From Sphingobacterium faecium (GTDB taxonomy: Bacteria; Bacteroidota; Bacteroidia; Sphingobacteriales; Sphingobacteriaceae): a stretch of DNA of 64,000 nt. A program made the position numbers and the translations under genes. Where the stretch lies: NCBI RefSeq assembly GCF_003054045.1, contig NZ_QBKH01000006.1, positions 310,001 through 374,000 on the forward strand, in the 5' to 3' direction. This document shows, piece after piece, positions 18,150 through 27,165 of the stretch (the stretch's first letter is position 1; every line of letters starts with the position of its first letter). The notes under the pieces were generated by a model. The model was not told the origin of the DNA and made no database searches. It saw only the letters and a program-made list of their open reading frames with translations.

Positions 18150-19058
18150 TTACGAAATTATAACATTTCTAAATTTCGTGGGATTAATGTCTAAATGTTT
18201 TTTGAAGAAATTATTGAAATGCGTCACTTCGGTAAAGCCTAATGCAAAAGCAATTTCAGATACATTCCAATCGGTTTGGACTAAAAGAACTTTAGCTTCT
18301 TGTAGCAAGCGTTCGGCAATGATTTGGGTGGGAGTTTTATGGGTGATTTCTTTGACTGCTCTGCTCAAATGGTTGACATGTACTGCAAGTTGACCGGCAA
18401 AATCAGATGCAGAACGAAAATGTACCCTTTGTCTGGCATCTTCAATAGGAAATTGTCTTTCTAGTAGTTCCAGAAACAAAATAGCGATACGATGTGAAGC
18501 ATTGATTTCTTGTTTTTCGATCTTTTTTGCGGGCTGCATTTTTAAGGTTTGATGCAGAATTTCAAACACCAAATTCCGCAACGCATCGTATTTATGTACA
18601 TACTCCGAATCAATTTCTTCAAACATAGTCAAGTAGATATGCTTTATCTTTTCGGTTTGTTCGTCGCTAAGTTCAAAAATTGGAGTTCCATTAGGCTGGA
18701 AGACTTCATAATTTCTCAAGTTTCCGAAATGATGAAAAAATGAAGGCGTAAACACACAGAAAAAACCGGACTGCTCGTCGTCAACTGATTCCCAATTATA
18801 GGGGATCTGCGGGTTGGCAAATAAAAGTGCTTGCTTTTTTATCTCGATTTCCTTATCGGCATAATAAATTTTGTTTTTGCCAATAATTAAGCTGATTTTA
18901 TAATAGTCTTTCCTACTGTATGGTACCGGTTTGGCATGGCTACCTACAAAATCATCTAATCTAAATACATTAAAATGGCCAATCTCTTTCCGGATATTAT
19001 CAGGGACCCAATTGAGCTTGGTCTTATAAAAATCTTCAATTGATTGTGTCTTTTCCAT
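18150..19058 (-). CDS. AraC family transcriptional regulator
   Basis: The protein has 302 residues: an N-terminal cupin-like sensing domain (YYKISLIIGKNKIYYADKEIEI) and a C-terminal AraC double helix-turn-helix with SDFAGQLAVHVNHLSRAVKEIT and WNVSEIAFALGFTEVTHFNNFFKKH. It is immediately upstream of the SDR gene, same strand, with a 72-base gap, so it probably controls that gene. This is a common AraC-SDR pairing in Bacteroidota members. Confidence 0.93.
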   Translation of the reverse strand: MEKTQSIEDFYKTKLNWVPDNIRKEIGHFNVFRLDDFVGSHAKPVPYSRKDYYKISLIIGKNKIYYADKEIEIKKQALLFANPQIPYNWESVDDEQSGFFCVFTPSFFHHFGNLRNYEVFQPNGTPIFELSDEQTEKIKHIYLTMFEEIDSEYVHKYDALRNLVFEILHQTLKMQPAKKIEKQEINASHRIAILFLELLERQFPIEDARQRVHFRSASDFAGQLAVHVNHLSRAVKEITHKTPTQIIAERLLQEAKVLLVQTDWNVSEIAFALGFTEVTHFNNFFKKHLDINPTKFRNVIIS

Positions 19059-19145
19059 TTTTCAAAGTTACAAAAAACAAACAACTGAAAGCGTGCTCGG
19101 TTCTCTACAATAGTCTGTCATGCAGACTTCATCGTATCTATTTGA

Positions 19146-19334
19146 AAAATTTTCATAGATACAATTGGTATAAATCCATTAGCTGTTGATGTCCTAGCAG
19201 CATTTTTAGCGATTGTGAAAAGGGGGGCAAGGTATGATGAGTTTAACAAGAACAATTTAGCTTATCAGCAATATGTATCACGAAATTGGATGTTATTGCG
19301 AATGTTGAAGAGAGGGGGCAATATGGAAAAATAG
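19146..19334 (+). other. Start-less open frame, possible gene fragment
   Basis: Within the 400-base gap before the second phosphoesterase a plus-strand frame is open for 62 codons without any ATG until near its end. It reads like protein (DVLAAFLAIVKRGARYDEF, YVSRNWMLLRML). It may be the remnant of a gene whose start was lost. No family is recognisable. Otherwise 19059-19410 holds nothing I can support. Confidence 0.25.
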
Positions 19335-19404
19335 GAGTCTGGTTCCAAAAGGCGTAAGAGTGGTTTTTATGTAAAATGATCTGTAATTTTTAATTAAGCT
19401 ACGG

Positions 19405-19435
19405 TAAAAAAGGAGATACAAAATCTGTATCTCCT
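19405..19435 (-). terminator. Intrinsic terminator of the second SusCD locus
   Basis: AGGAGATACA (19411-19420) and TGTATCTCCT (19426-19435) form a 10-bp stem. Read on the minus strand it is followed by a T-tract (the aaaaa at 19406-19410), 30 bases after the phosphoesterase stop. Confidence 0.85.
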
Positions 19436-19465
19436 TGTATTGCTAGATTGTTTTATTCCTCTTAT

Positions 19466-20476
19466 TTACGGTGTACCGCTAGAAAGGATGGTCCTGTAAA
19501 TAACGTTTCCTTGGTGGTCGATGCACTGCACCTGTAATCGATCCTGATTTAGGGAGAAGTACATAAACCCATAAATAGAGGCCTCAAAGCGACTATAACT
19601 TAAACCTTTTTTAACAGGAGTCACTTCAGAACCGCTTCCTGAAATGAACTGATGGAAACAATTGTTATCCATCTTTAAATGCTGCATAGAATGTTCGTGT
19701 CCAGACAGGTATAATGGAATCCGATGTTTGGTTAACAAGGGTTGCAAGACCTTCCTGACAGCTAATGTATCATAGTTCTCCGTGCGCGGACCTGCCGTAT
19801 ATAGCGGATGATGACCGACTACAATCTTCCATTTTGCTTTAGAAGATTGAAGCAGCTCATCTAGCCAAGCGATTTGTTTTTCAGGTTGTTGACCACTCAC
19901 ATGGGGACCATATTCGCTATTCTGATAGAATTCGGGTATCAATGGATTGGTGTCTATAAAAGCGAAAAGCACCTCGACGTCATCCTTGATCTTAAATGTT
20001 TTACTGTAATAACGTGCTGGCATCTTCCATCTACGGCTAATGCTGCTGTAGCGTATCTGGGCATCGGGATCTGACTTGTAATCATGATTTCCCAAGATCG
20101 GATACCAATCCCATTGCAAAGAGAAATCGGTATAGACATTTTCAAATGAATAATGCCATAGCGGATCGTGTTCGCTAGCAACTCCTGAAGGATAAAAATT
20201 ATCACCTGTCGAGATGATAAAATCATTGGGATGCTCGCTGGCCCATTTGCCCATTTGCTGTGCCACCTGGATCTGATGGTCAGCACCATTGCGTCCCCAA
20301 TCGCCAACAGCTAAAAAATGCAGATCATACTCGTCTCTTAGCAAAGCGCGGCTATTGATATCTTCGCTCTCTATTCTTGTTGTTGATCCATCAACTATAT
20401 TCCCCAAAGGTAAACCAGAAAGTCTACTGGCCATAGCAGTACCCAAGGTACTGATGACAAATGCTCTTCTTTTCAT
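19466..20476 (-). CDS. Metallophosphoesterase, tartrate-resistant acid phosphatase-like, exported
   Basis: An ATG at 20474-20476 gives 336 residues; a TTG two codons upstream is less likely. The N-terminus MKRRAFVISTLGTAM resembles a Tat signal. The metallophosphoesterase motifs are GDWGRNG, STGDNFYPSG, LGNHDY, VGHHPLY and SGHEHSMQ. GDNFY with GNHD is typical of TRAP (acid phosphatase type 5)-like enzymes. It is the last gene of a sigma/FecR/SusC/SusD locus that mirrors the first one, which supports a role in phosphoester use. Confidence 0.92.
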   Translation of the reverse strand: MKRRAFVISTLGTAMASRLSGLPLGNIVDGSTTRIESEDINSRALLRDEYDLHFLAVGDWGRNGADHQIQVAQQMGKWASEHPNDFIISTGDNFYPSGVASEHDPLWHYSFENVYTDFSLQWDWYPILGNHDYKSDPDAQIRYSSISRRWKMPARYYSKTFKIKDDVEVLFAFIDTNPLIPEFYQNSEYGPHVSGQQPEKQIAWLDELLQSSKAKWKIVVGHHPLYTAGPRTENYDTLAVRKVLQPLLTKHRIPLYLSGHEHSMQHLKMDNNCFHQFISGSGSEVTPVKKGLSYSRFEASIYGFMYFSLNQDRLQVQCIDHQGNVIYRTILSSGTP

Positions 20477-20488
20477 GTTCAACTGTGA

Positions 20489-22138
20489 TTAGTACCCGTT
20501 ATTCTGTTTCCATTTTGTATTCACTTCCATCACAGGTCTTGGGATAGGAAATATGCGGCGGAAGCGTTCCGAATATCCTGCGCTGTATAAAGATTTGAAT
20601 CCCCAGTCTTCCTCAAATTTGCCAAAGCGGATCAAATCATTTCTGCGCCAAGATTCATCAGAAAATTCCCTCGCTCGCTCGTCCAGTATATCGGTTAAAG
20701 TAGGTGGGGCAGTTAATGCAGGAGCATTGACATAGGCACGTATTTGATTCATCAGCGACATGGGTGTTTCCCCATTTGTAGGTGCTGCACCCCGTAAGAT
20801 CGCTTCGGCTTTCATCAATAAAATATCGGCATATCGGAAGATAGGCACATCGTTACTTTGATTTCTATTATTTGCAGCCGTTACGTTTACATCCATGTAA
20901 AATTTAACCGATCGGTAGCCCATCGATCGCCCTTTTTGATCATTACCTGCATTGAGTGTCGGACCTCCATCTGGGCGAAGTTTGATTTCTTTTGTCGTTT
21001 CCATATGCCAGTCAAAAGTGACATTAGCATCGCTGCCGGCATAGTCTTGATCGATCCCTTTTTTAGAAGTTTTGATTAAAAATGGACGCGTTAGATCTGG
21101 AGCATAGTCAGACCAATAGTATTGAAGTCCACCCATGTAAGCCGCATTTCTGTCATCACCTGTCAGGTTGAATTTGGCTAGGAAAGTAGGTAATACGCGG
21201 AATGTGCCCCCCACACTTTGTGGTAGTTGAGCAAATTGATTTTGTCCGCTGCGGTGTATCCAAAAGCGTGCATAATTCATTCCTTGCTGTTTCTCTCGAT
21301 CGAAAGGCATAGCAAATATGAAATCTTTGATCTGCGGTCCATTGTCGGGATGGAATTTTTCCATGAACTTGTGGCTGCTGAGGTTAAATTGACCAGACCC
21401 AATAATGTCATCACACATTGCTACTACCTGTGCTAGTTTTTCATTAGGCATGCCTGCGGTGTAGTTTGCGACATCACTCGAGGTATATACGGCCCAATTG
21501 AGGTATAATTTGGCTAACAAAGCATCTGCCATGTAACGTGTTGCTTTACCATATGTGGAGGCAGAAACTTCTTTGGGCAAACGATCTCGAACAGCCAATA
21601 ATTCGGTGGAGATGAAGTTGGCAATTTCAGATCGTGAAGAGCGATCTGGAATTTGATCAACCTTGCCGGTGATCAGTGGTGCTCCTCCAAAATTGTCCAT
21701 CAATATAAAGTAAAAGTAAGCTCTCATGGCGCGCATTGGTGCGGCTTTATCACTTTCATTATCCCCAAAAATGGCCAGTACATTGTTGGAAAGATTGATG
21801 CCGGACATAGCTGCATTCCACATCGTTGGCAGGATGGCATTATCAGGAGTCCAATTATGGACATGGAGCTCGCGGAATCGACCGCCATCATACCAATCGG
21901 TACCCAAAGAAAGGCTCACGGCCTCGTCAGAGGATAGGGTTTGCGCCATCCAATGGTTGTTGCCTAATGCAGCTCGATATGCAGCATAAACATCTGCTGA
22001 TATGGCTTCCGCTGCTCTATCGGTGGTTGGAAATTCGGTATACTGTGATTTGATATCCACATCTAAATCGGTACAGGCAACTAAAGTTGCCGCAAATGCA
22101 GATAGGGTAAAAAGACGGAAATATGGTTTTGATTTCAT
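20489..22138 (-). CDS. SusD/RagB family outer-membrane lipoprotein (second locus)
   Basis: The protein has 549 residues, a lipoprotein signal with the lipobox LVAC (Cys22), helical SusD domains and the C-terminal region LMNQIRAYVNAPALTAPPTL...ERAREFSDESWRRNDLIRFG typical of RagB/SusD family members. It starts 15 bases after the SusC stop. It is the substrate-binding partner of that transporter. It is a different SusD subtype from the first locus, so the two systems probably differ in ligand. Confidence 0.95.
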   Translation of the reverse strand: MKSKPYFRLFTLSAFAATLVACTDLDVDIKSQYTEFPTTDRAAEAISADVYAAYRAALGNNHWMAQTLSSDEAVSLSLGTDWYDGGRFRELHVHNWTPDNAILPTMWNAAMSGINLSNNVLAIFGDNESDKAAPMRAMRAYFYFILMDNFGGAPLITGKVDQIPDRSSRSEIANFISTELLAVRDRLPKEVSASTYGKATRYMADALLAKLYLNWAVYTSSDVANYTAGMPNEKLAQVVAMCDDIIGSGQFNLSSHKFMEKFHPDNGPQIKDFIFAMPFDREKQQGMNYARFWIHRSGQNQFAQLPQSVGGTFRVLPTFLAKFNLTGDDRNAAYMGGLQYYWSDYAPDLTRPFLIKTSKKGIDQDYAGSDANVTFDWHMETTKEIKLRPDGGPTLNAGNDQKGRSMGYRSVKFYMDVNVTAANNRNQSNDVPIFRYADILLMKAEAILRGAAPTNGETPMSLMNQIRAYVNAPALTAPPTLTDILDERAREFSDESWRRNDLIRFGKFEEDWGFKSLYSAGYSERFRRIFPIPRPVMEVNTKWKQNNGY

Positions 22139-22153
22139 GATAAAATATGCTGA

Positions 22154-25100
22154 TTATAAGTTAAAGTTTAGACCAAACAGGATGGTTCGGGTGCGTGGAT
22201 AGGTCTGCCTGTTATCAATACCAGGAGTGAGGCCGCCAAGATCTACTTCAGGATCTATCCCCTTATAGTTGGTGAGTACAAATACATTGTTCATAGTAGC
22301 ATAAAGCTTGATGTTTTTCAACTGGCCGCCGATACTTCGAATGTTGTAGGAAAGTCCCAGATTGGCTAAGCGCAGGTAATTGCCATTTTCCAGGTATCGG
22401 TCTGATAAATAGTGTGCATTGATATCAGTAGCTTTTTCCGTTTCGATCACACTGGCCAGTAGGTTTTTCTGACCGGCATTGCCCACAACATTGGAATGGC
22501 GTGCTCGTGTCGCATTCATGACCTTGTGACCAAATACCCCTTGAAACATACCGGTTAAAGCGAAGTTTTTGTAGGTTAACGTATTGTTCCATCCTAAAGT
22601 TAGTTTTGGTTGTGCACTTCCGGTGATGGTGCGATCTTTATTGGTTGGCGTGATGGTGGTTTCACCTGTGCGTTGTTTGGTCTGTACATCGCGTACATAG
22701 AAGGTCGATATACCTGCATCATTATAACCAGCCCATTCCCATGTGTAGAACTGACCAATGGGGGCACCCTCTTGAAGCCGTTGCTGAAAAGCATTACTTT
22801 GACCGGCTCCGCCCAAGTCTGCTAAATCTACGTAGTCAGTCGAAAATTCTTGGTTTGTAATACGGGTTACTATATTTTTATTATGGGATGCCACGATGCC
22901 TGTGTTCCAATTGAAATGTGTTGATTTTACCGGAACAGCATGGAGGGTGAGCTCGATTCCTTTATTATTGATTTCACCGACATTAGCTGTTAATGACCGA
23001 TACAAATACTTGGTCGTGGAAACTGCATAATCATAAATGAGGTCCGTGGTGTTTTTATCGTAAAATTCTAATGTACCGCTTAATCTATTATGGAGAAATG
23101 CGAAATCTAGACCTAGGTTGAGCATCCCAGTGCGCTCCCATCGTAAATCTGGGTTTGAATTTCGAAGCGCTGCGAGCGTCCGAAGATCGTTGCCGAAAGC
23201 ATCTGTGTAGAAACTCGATGTGGCGCCGTAGACTTGTCTTGCGGTAAATACATCGAAGCCCAAGGAATTGCCGCTGACGCCATAACCAGCACGCAATTTA
23301 AGATCATCGAAGAAATTCATATCACGAATAAAGGATTCTTCTGACAGTCTCCAAGCTCCTGAAATGGAGGGAAAAGTCGCCCATCTGTTGTTGGCTCCAA
23401 ATGCCGAAGATCCATCTCGTCTTACTGTAGCTTGAAAAAGGTACTTATTGTCATAAGCATAATTTACTCTTCCATATACAGAGATCATACGTAATGTCGA
23501 AAGGTAATAATTACCAAACCCCAAGATATCCACAACATTGGCCATACCTGGATTATAATAGCTTAATCCATCATCGTAATAGTCCGAAGTCGTCAACTGA
23601 AAGCCATCATTATTATTGTTTTCTTCCCATGAATAACCGGCTAACGCTGAAAACTTGTGTACATCTCCAACTGTGCGATCAAAGCTCAGGTTCATCTCCA
23701 TGATCTTGCGTTCATCTTCTACTGCAGCGCGGATAGATTTTCCATTTTGATTACGTGCTGCCATGGATAAGCTAGAATAGTATTGCGCATTGTTATACTG
23801 ACGGTTCTGTAAGGAGAGGTCAATGTTATAGGTCAGGCTGGGCAATATTTTATAACCGACTTTGGCATGCGCTTGTATCATTTTGCTTTTGGTATAGTTC
23901 GTATTCTCTTCTATCAATGACACGGGATTAACATATTGAGAACGATCTGTTTTTTCAAACCAAGCACCAGATTCTGTCCGGACCGGAGATACGGGTAAAT
24001 AATAATACATGGCATCGTATACACTTAAGCCATCTCCAAGCGCTAGGACATCATTTTGTTTGGTGATACTGGTATTAATACTGAAAGAAGCAGTCAGGCG
24101 ATTGTCCAGTGCTTTGGTTTGTACAAATCCACGCGCGATCTGGCGGCCTAAATCTGTTCCTTTGATCACACCATTGTTTTTAAAGCTATTGAGGCTGGCA
24201 CTATATTGCGTTGTCTCTGTACCACCGATAAGGGATACATTGTGATTATTGGATATGCCTGTACGTGCGACCTCGCGTTGCCAATCGGTATTTGCACCGA
24301 GGTCATCTGTAGGTTCCATCGAAAATTTGTTGTCAGCAATATACTGCCTATACTGCTCTCCGGTCATCATCTCATACCGTTTAGCGATTTTGTCTATCGC
24401 CAAATATCCGTTGTAACTGATACTGGCCTGTCCAGCTTTACCGCGTTTGGTTGTCACGATAATTACACCGTTGGCTGCTTTGGATCCATATATAGCCGTT
24501 GCTGATGCATCACGTAAGACATCGATCGATTGGATGTCGTCTGGTGCCACAAGCGCAAGTGATGCCCCAGGAACTCCGTCGATCACATAATACGGTTCCA
24601 TTGCTTCTCCACTTCTTAAGGTCGAAGCGCCACGCAAACTGACCGAAGGTGCGGCATTGGGATTACTATTGTTGGTAGATATGGTCAATCCCGGTACTTT
24701 ACCCTGAAGCATCTGAGCAGGAGAAGTCATGACACCAACATTCATATCTTCTGCTTTGACGGTCGTAATGGAACTGGTGAGATCTTTTCGGGAGATACGG
24801 CCATATCCGATAACCACCTCATCCAATGTCGTTGCTGTGGGGGTAAGCTTGACACTTAACGCCAATGGTTTTCCGGGTTGGACACGGTAACCGGATAGTG
24901 TATCTGATCGAAAACCTACCGAAGAAAATATAAATTGATAAGGACCACCTTCGGGCAGGTTACGAAAAGAGAAAAGTCCTTTTTCGGAAGAACTCGTCGT
25001 GAAAGCTTTACCCGATTCCCGATGAAGGGCTTTAATGCTGACTCCAGATAAAAACTTGCCATTTTCATCTTGTGTTGCTCCTTTTACTTGTTCCTGCTGT

Positions 25101-25180
25101 GCTTGTACTTGGGAAAGACCTGCAGTAAATAGTGCAAAGAATAACACGCTTTTTCTGAATTGGTTCTGTTTGTTGAACAT
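22154..25180 (-). CDS. SusC/RagA TonB-dependent transporter without STN domain
   Basis: The 1008-residue protein has a signal peptide ending VQAQ, then goes straight into a CarboxypepD_reg-like domain (VKGATQDENGKFLSGVSIKA), a plug with DEVVIGYGRISRKDLTSS and SLRGASTLRSG, and a barrel ending LFGLNFNL. Unlike the first SusC there is no STN signalling domain, although a FecR gene sits directly upstream. It should import the ligand bound by the adjacent SusD. The signalling route to FecR is unclear. Confidence 0.94.
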   Translation of the reverse strand: MFNKQNQFRKSVLFFALFTAGLSQVQAQQEQVKGATQDENGKFLSGVSIKALHRESGKAFTTSSSEKGLFSFRNLPEGGPYQFIFSSVGFRSDTLSGYRVQPGKPLALSVKLTPTATTLDEVVIGYGRISRKDLTSSITTVKAEDMNVGVMTSPAQMLQGKVPGLTISTNNSNPNAAPSVSLRGASTLRSGEAMEPYYVIDGVPGASLALVAPDDIQSIDVLRDASATAIYGSKAANGVIIVTTKRGKAGQASISYNGYLAIDKIAKRYEMMTGEQYRQYIADNKFSMEPTDDLGANTDWQREVARTGISNNHNVSLIGGTETTQYSASLNSFKNNGVIKGTDLGRQIARGFVQTKALDNRLTASFSINTSITKQNDVLALGDGLSVYDAMYYYLPVSPVRTESGAWFEKTDRSQYVNPVSLIEENTNYTKSKMIQAHAKVGYKILPSLTYNIDLSLQNRQYNNAQYYSSLSMAARNQNGKSIRAAVEDERKIMEMNLSFDRTVGDVHKFSALAGYSWEENNNNDGFQLTTSDYYDDGLSYYNPGMANVVDILGFGNYYLSTLRMISVYGRVNYAYDNKYLFQATVRRDGSSAFGANNRWATFPSISGAWRLSEESFIRDMNFFDDLKLRAGYGVSGNSLGFDVFTARQVYGATSSFYTDAFGNDLRTLAALRNSNPDLRWERTGMLNLGLDFAFLHNRLSGTLEFYDKNTTDLIYDYAVSTTKYLYRSLTANVGEINNKGIELTLHAVPVKSTHFNWNTGIVASHNKNIVTRITNQEFSTDYVDLADLGGAGQSNAFQQRLQEGAPIGQFYTWEWAGYNDAGISTFYVRDVQTKQRTGETTITPTNKDRTITGSAQPKLTLGWNNTLTYKNFALTGMFQGVFGHKVMNATRARHSNVVGNAGQKNLLASVIETEKATDINAHYLSDRYLENGNYLRLANLGLSYNIRSIGGQLKNIKLYATMNNVFVLTNYKGIDPEVDLGGLTPGIDNRQTYPRTRTILFGLNFNL

Positions 25181-25199
25181 GATTTTATTAGTAATTGAT

Positions 25200-26267
25200 T
25201 TATGGATTGATAAGCTGATCGGTTATAAATTCTTTTTGACGATAGATGGTATAAGAACCATCCGGTTCTTGTACATAACGCAGGTCATTGATGAGACAGA
25301 TCACTGCCAATACCTCTTGCAGTGTTTCGTGCTGTGGATCGATACTGCCTGTGTATTGGATGTTAGCTACGTCTTGCTCACCTATTTTTATTGAAGCGTT
25401 ATAAGTTGTCTTGAGGGTAACAAAAACCTCAGACAATGGAATATTGTTGAGTTGAATTAAAGTGAGGCTTAGCTTATTCTGTTCAGGAGTACTGATCGCT
25501 GTTACTTCTTTTTTAATCACACCGGCGTGATGCGCTATGATATGCATCTGCTTATTAAAATATAGAGATTCTCCAGTATTTTTTAAGAATACATTTTCAA
25601 ATGCAGGTTGCTGAGCGGTTGAAGCAACGACAACTTTTCCGGTATGGAGCGTCACAGATATATGTTTCGCTTGGTTGCGTGTATCAATAGTAAAAGAGGT
25701 GCCTAGAGCAGTTGTTTTTGTTCCGCTGGCGTATACGCTAAAGGGTCGTGAGGCATCTTTCGCAACTGAAAAATAGGCTTTCCCGTCTAAGTAGATGACG
25801 CGATTCTGATTGCTGAAATGTTTTGGGTAGCGGATGGTACTTTGTGCAGATAATCTGACTTTAGTGCGGTCAGGTAAGGTATGTGTCTGGATGGATGTCT
25901 GGTTGTTGATTAATGAAATCCAGGTCGTATCCTCTTTAATACTTGGTTTTTTCTGTTGCTCAACTAGATTAGGTCTGTTAATATAAGTAGCTGGTTTTAT
26001 CCAAAACCAAATACCCAATGATAACAATAGGATGACCGAAGCAGCGGCATAATAGGTAACCCGTTTGAGATGAATTTTGCTATTGTAATGACGTCCTTCA
26101 GGTTCACTTTCCTTGTTGATTTCGTCACGGATGTACTGAGCCATTTTAGTTGAGGGGGTGATCTGGTTAGGATCTCCTTCATGGGACTGCCATTCTTGAT
26201 CAGGAAATATATCTTCAATAATGGATGGATCTTTCCATAAATGCTTTCGGATAAATCGCTTTTCCAT
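25200..26267 (-). CDS. FecR family anti-sigma factor (second locus)
   Basis: The ATG at 26265-26267 (MEKRFIRKHLW) gives 355 residues; an alternative ATG at 26309 adds a basic 14-residue extension. A transmembrane helix lies near residues 75-95 (VTYYAAASVILLLSLGIWFW). The FecR domain has LPDRTKVRLSAQSTIRYP and GKAYFSVAKDASRPFSVYA, and a DUF4974-like domain ends the protein (LSEVFVTLKTTYN...). It should sequester the sigma factor encoded upstream and release it upon signal from the transporter. Confidence 0.92.
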   Translation of the reverse strand: MEKRFIRKHLWKDPSIIEDIFPDQEWQSHEGDPNQITPSTKMAQYIRDEINKESEPEGRHYNSKIHLKRVTYYAAASVILLLSLGIWFWIKPATYINRPNLVEQQKKPSIKEDTTWISLINNQTSIQTHTLPDRTKVRLSAQSTIRYPKHFSNQNRVIYLDGKAYFSVAKDASRPFSVYASGTKTTALGTSFTIDTRNQAKHISVTLHTGKVVVASTAQQPAFENVFLKNTGESLYFNKQMHIIAHHAGVIKKEVTAISTPEQNKLSLTLIQLNNIPLSEVFVTLKTTYNASIKIGEQDVANIQYTGSIDPQHETLQEVLAVICLINDLRYVQEPDGSYTIYRQKEFITDQLINP

Positions 26268-26472
26268 ACTTTTTTGCTGATTGCCTGTTTTCTTTTTTCT
26301 GAACCTCATACTAGCATTACGTGGTTCGACAGGCTATCCCTAGCGACTTAACAATTATTTAATCTAGGATGGATGGAATACGGAAGTATTTTGACTTGTA
26401 TTTATCTTATTATAAGGAAGATAATGGTTGTGGAATGGAATATTTAATTTGTGCTAGATACCTGTATGTTAC

Positions 26473-26997
26473 CTAGAGCATAATCGAATAAATATGCTGT
26501 TTGAGTTGCATAAGCGCTTTGCCAATATGGTGTTCGACAGTTTTTGGGGAAATGGAATACAGTTGCGCAATTTCTTTATGAGTGAGTCCTTGTTTACGAC
26601 TCAACTCAAATACAATACGACGCATTTTGGGCATGTTTTCGATGTCCTGCTCCATGATCTGCAAGAGATCTTTACTTTCGATAGCAGTTATCAAACTGTC
26701 GGTGAATGGGGTATTTGCCGATTCGCCTTCATACTTAAAACGGTTAGATTCTTTTCGGAGCAAATCGATCATCACTTGTCTAGCCATTCCAAAAATTTGG
26801 ATATGAATGCCCAGTTGTTCGTTCAATTGGTTTCGTTGCTTCCATAATTTGATGAACGTAAGTTGTGTTACTTCCTCAGCAATGTATTCGGATCGGGTTT
26901 TTAGTAGGATAAAGCTATAAATTTGGGTATGATATTGGTCATAGACCTGAGTGAAAATTTGATGGTTATCTTCTTTTATCGCTTTAATATGTTCCAT
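26473..26997 (-). CDS. ECF RNA polymerase sigma factor (second SusCD locus)
   Basis: The 174-residue protein has region 2 (YDQYHTQIYSFILL...EEVTQLTFIKLWKQR) and region 4 with the helix-turn-helix GLTHKEIAQLYSISPKTVEHH. It belongs to the FecI-like Bacteroidota group. The FecR gene follows at 205 bases downstream, then SusC, SusD and the phosphoesterase, which it presumably transcribes. Its promoter appears to place the transcription start at or next to the ATG. Confidence 0.93.
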   Translation of the reverse strand: MEHIKAIKEDNHQIFTQVYDQYHTQIYSFILLKTRSEYIAEEVTQLTFIKLWKQRNQLNEQLGIHIQIFGMARQVMIDLLRKESNRFKYEGESANTPFTDSLITAIESKDLLQIMEQDIENMPKMRRIVFELSRKQGLTHKEIAQLYSISPKTVEHHIGKALMQLKQHIYSIML

Positions 26998-27004
26998 ACC
27001 TGAG

Positions 27005-27047
27005 CAAAGGTAAACTGTCCTTGTGGCATATTTATTAAGCGAATATT
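27005..27047 (-). promoter_or_regulatory. Promoter of the second ECF sigma gene
   Basis: On the minus strand TACCTTTG (27012-27005) matches TAnnTTTG exactly and stands 7 bases before the ATG, the same spacing as in the first sigma locus. AATATTCGCTTAAT (27047-27034) lies upstream and shares AATATTnGCnTAAT with the first locus, at an 11-base greater distance. Confidence 0.6.
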
Positions 27048-27080
27048 ATGATTTTGTGAAGAATCTATCCATTTAAATTT

Positions 27081-27148
27081 TGATCAGGATACTCATCCAT
27101 CCTCATGTATGGTCCAATTAGATTTGCCCTTGATCAGGATGGATGAGT
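27081..27148. repeat. Direct plus inverted repeat downstream of the baeRF gene
   Basis: TGATCAGGAT occurs at 27081 and 27131. ACTCATCCATCCT (27091-27103) and its exact complement AGGATGGATGAGT (27136-27148) form a 13-bp inverted repeat with a 32-base loop. It lies just after the baeRF stop and before the sigma promoter; it may terminate, or be a binding site. Confidence 0.6.
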
Positions 27149-27165
27149 GAAGCTGTTTTAAGTCA

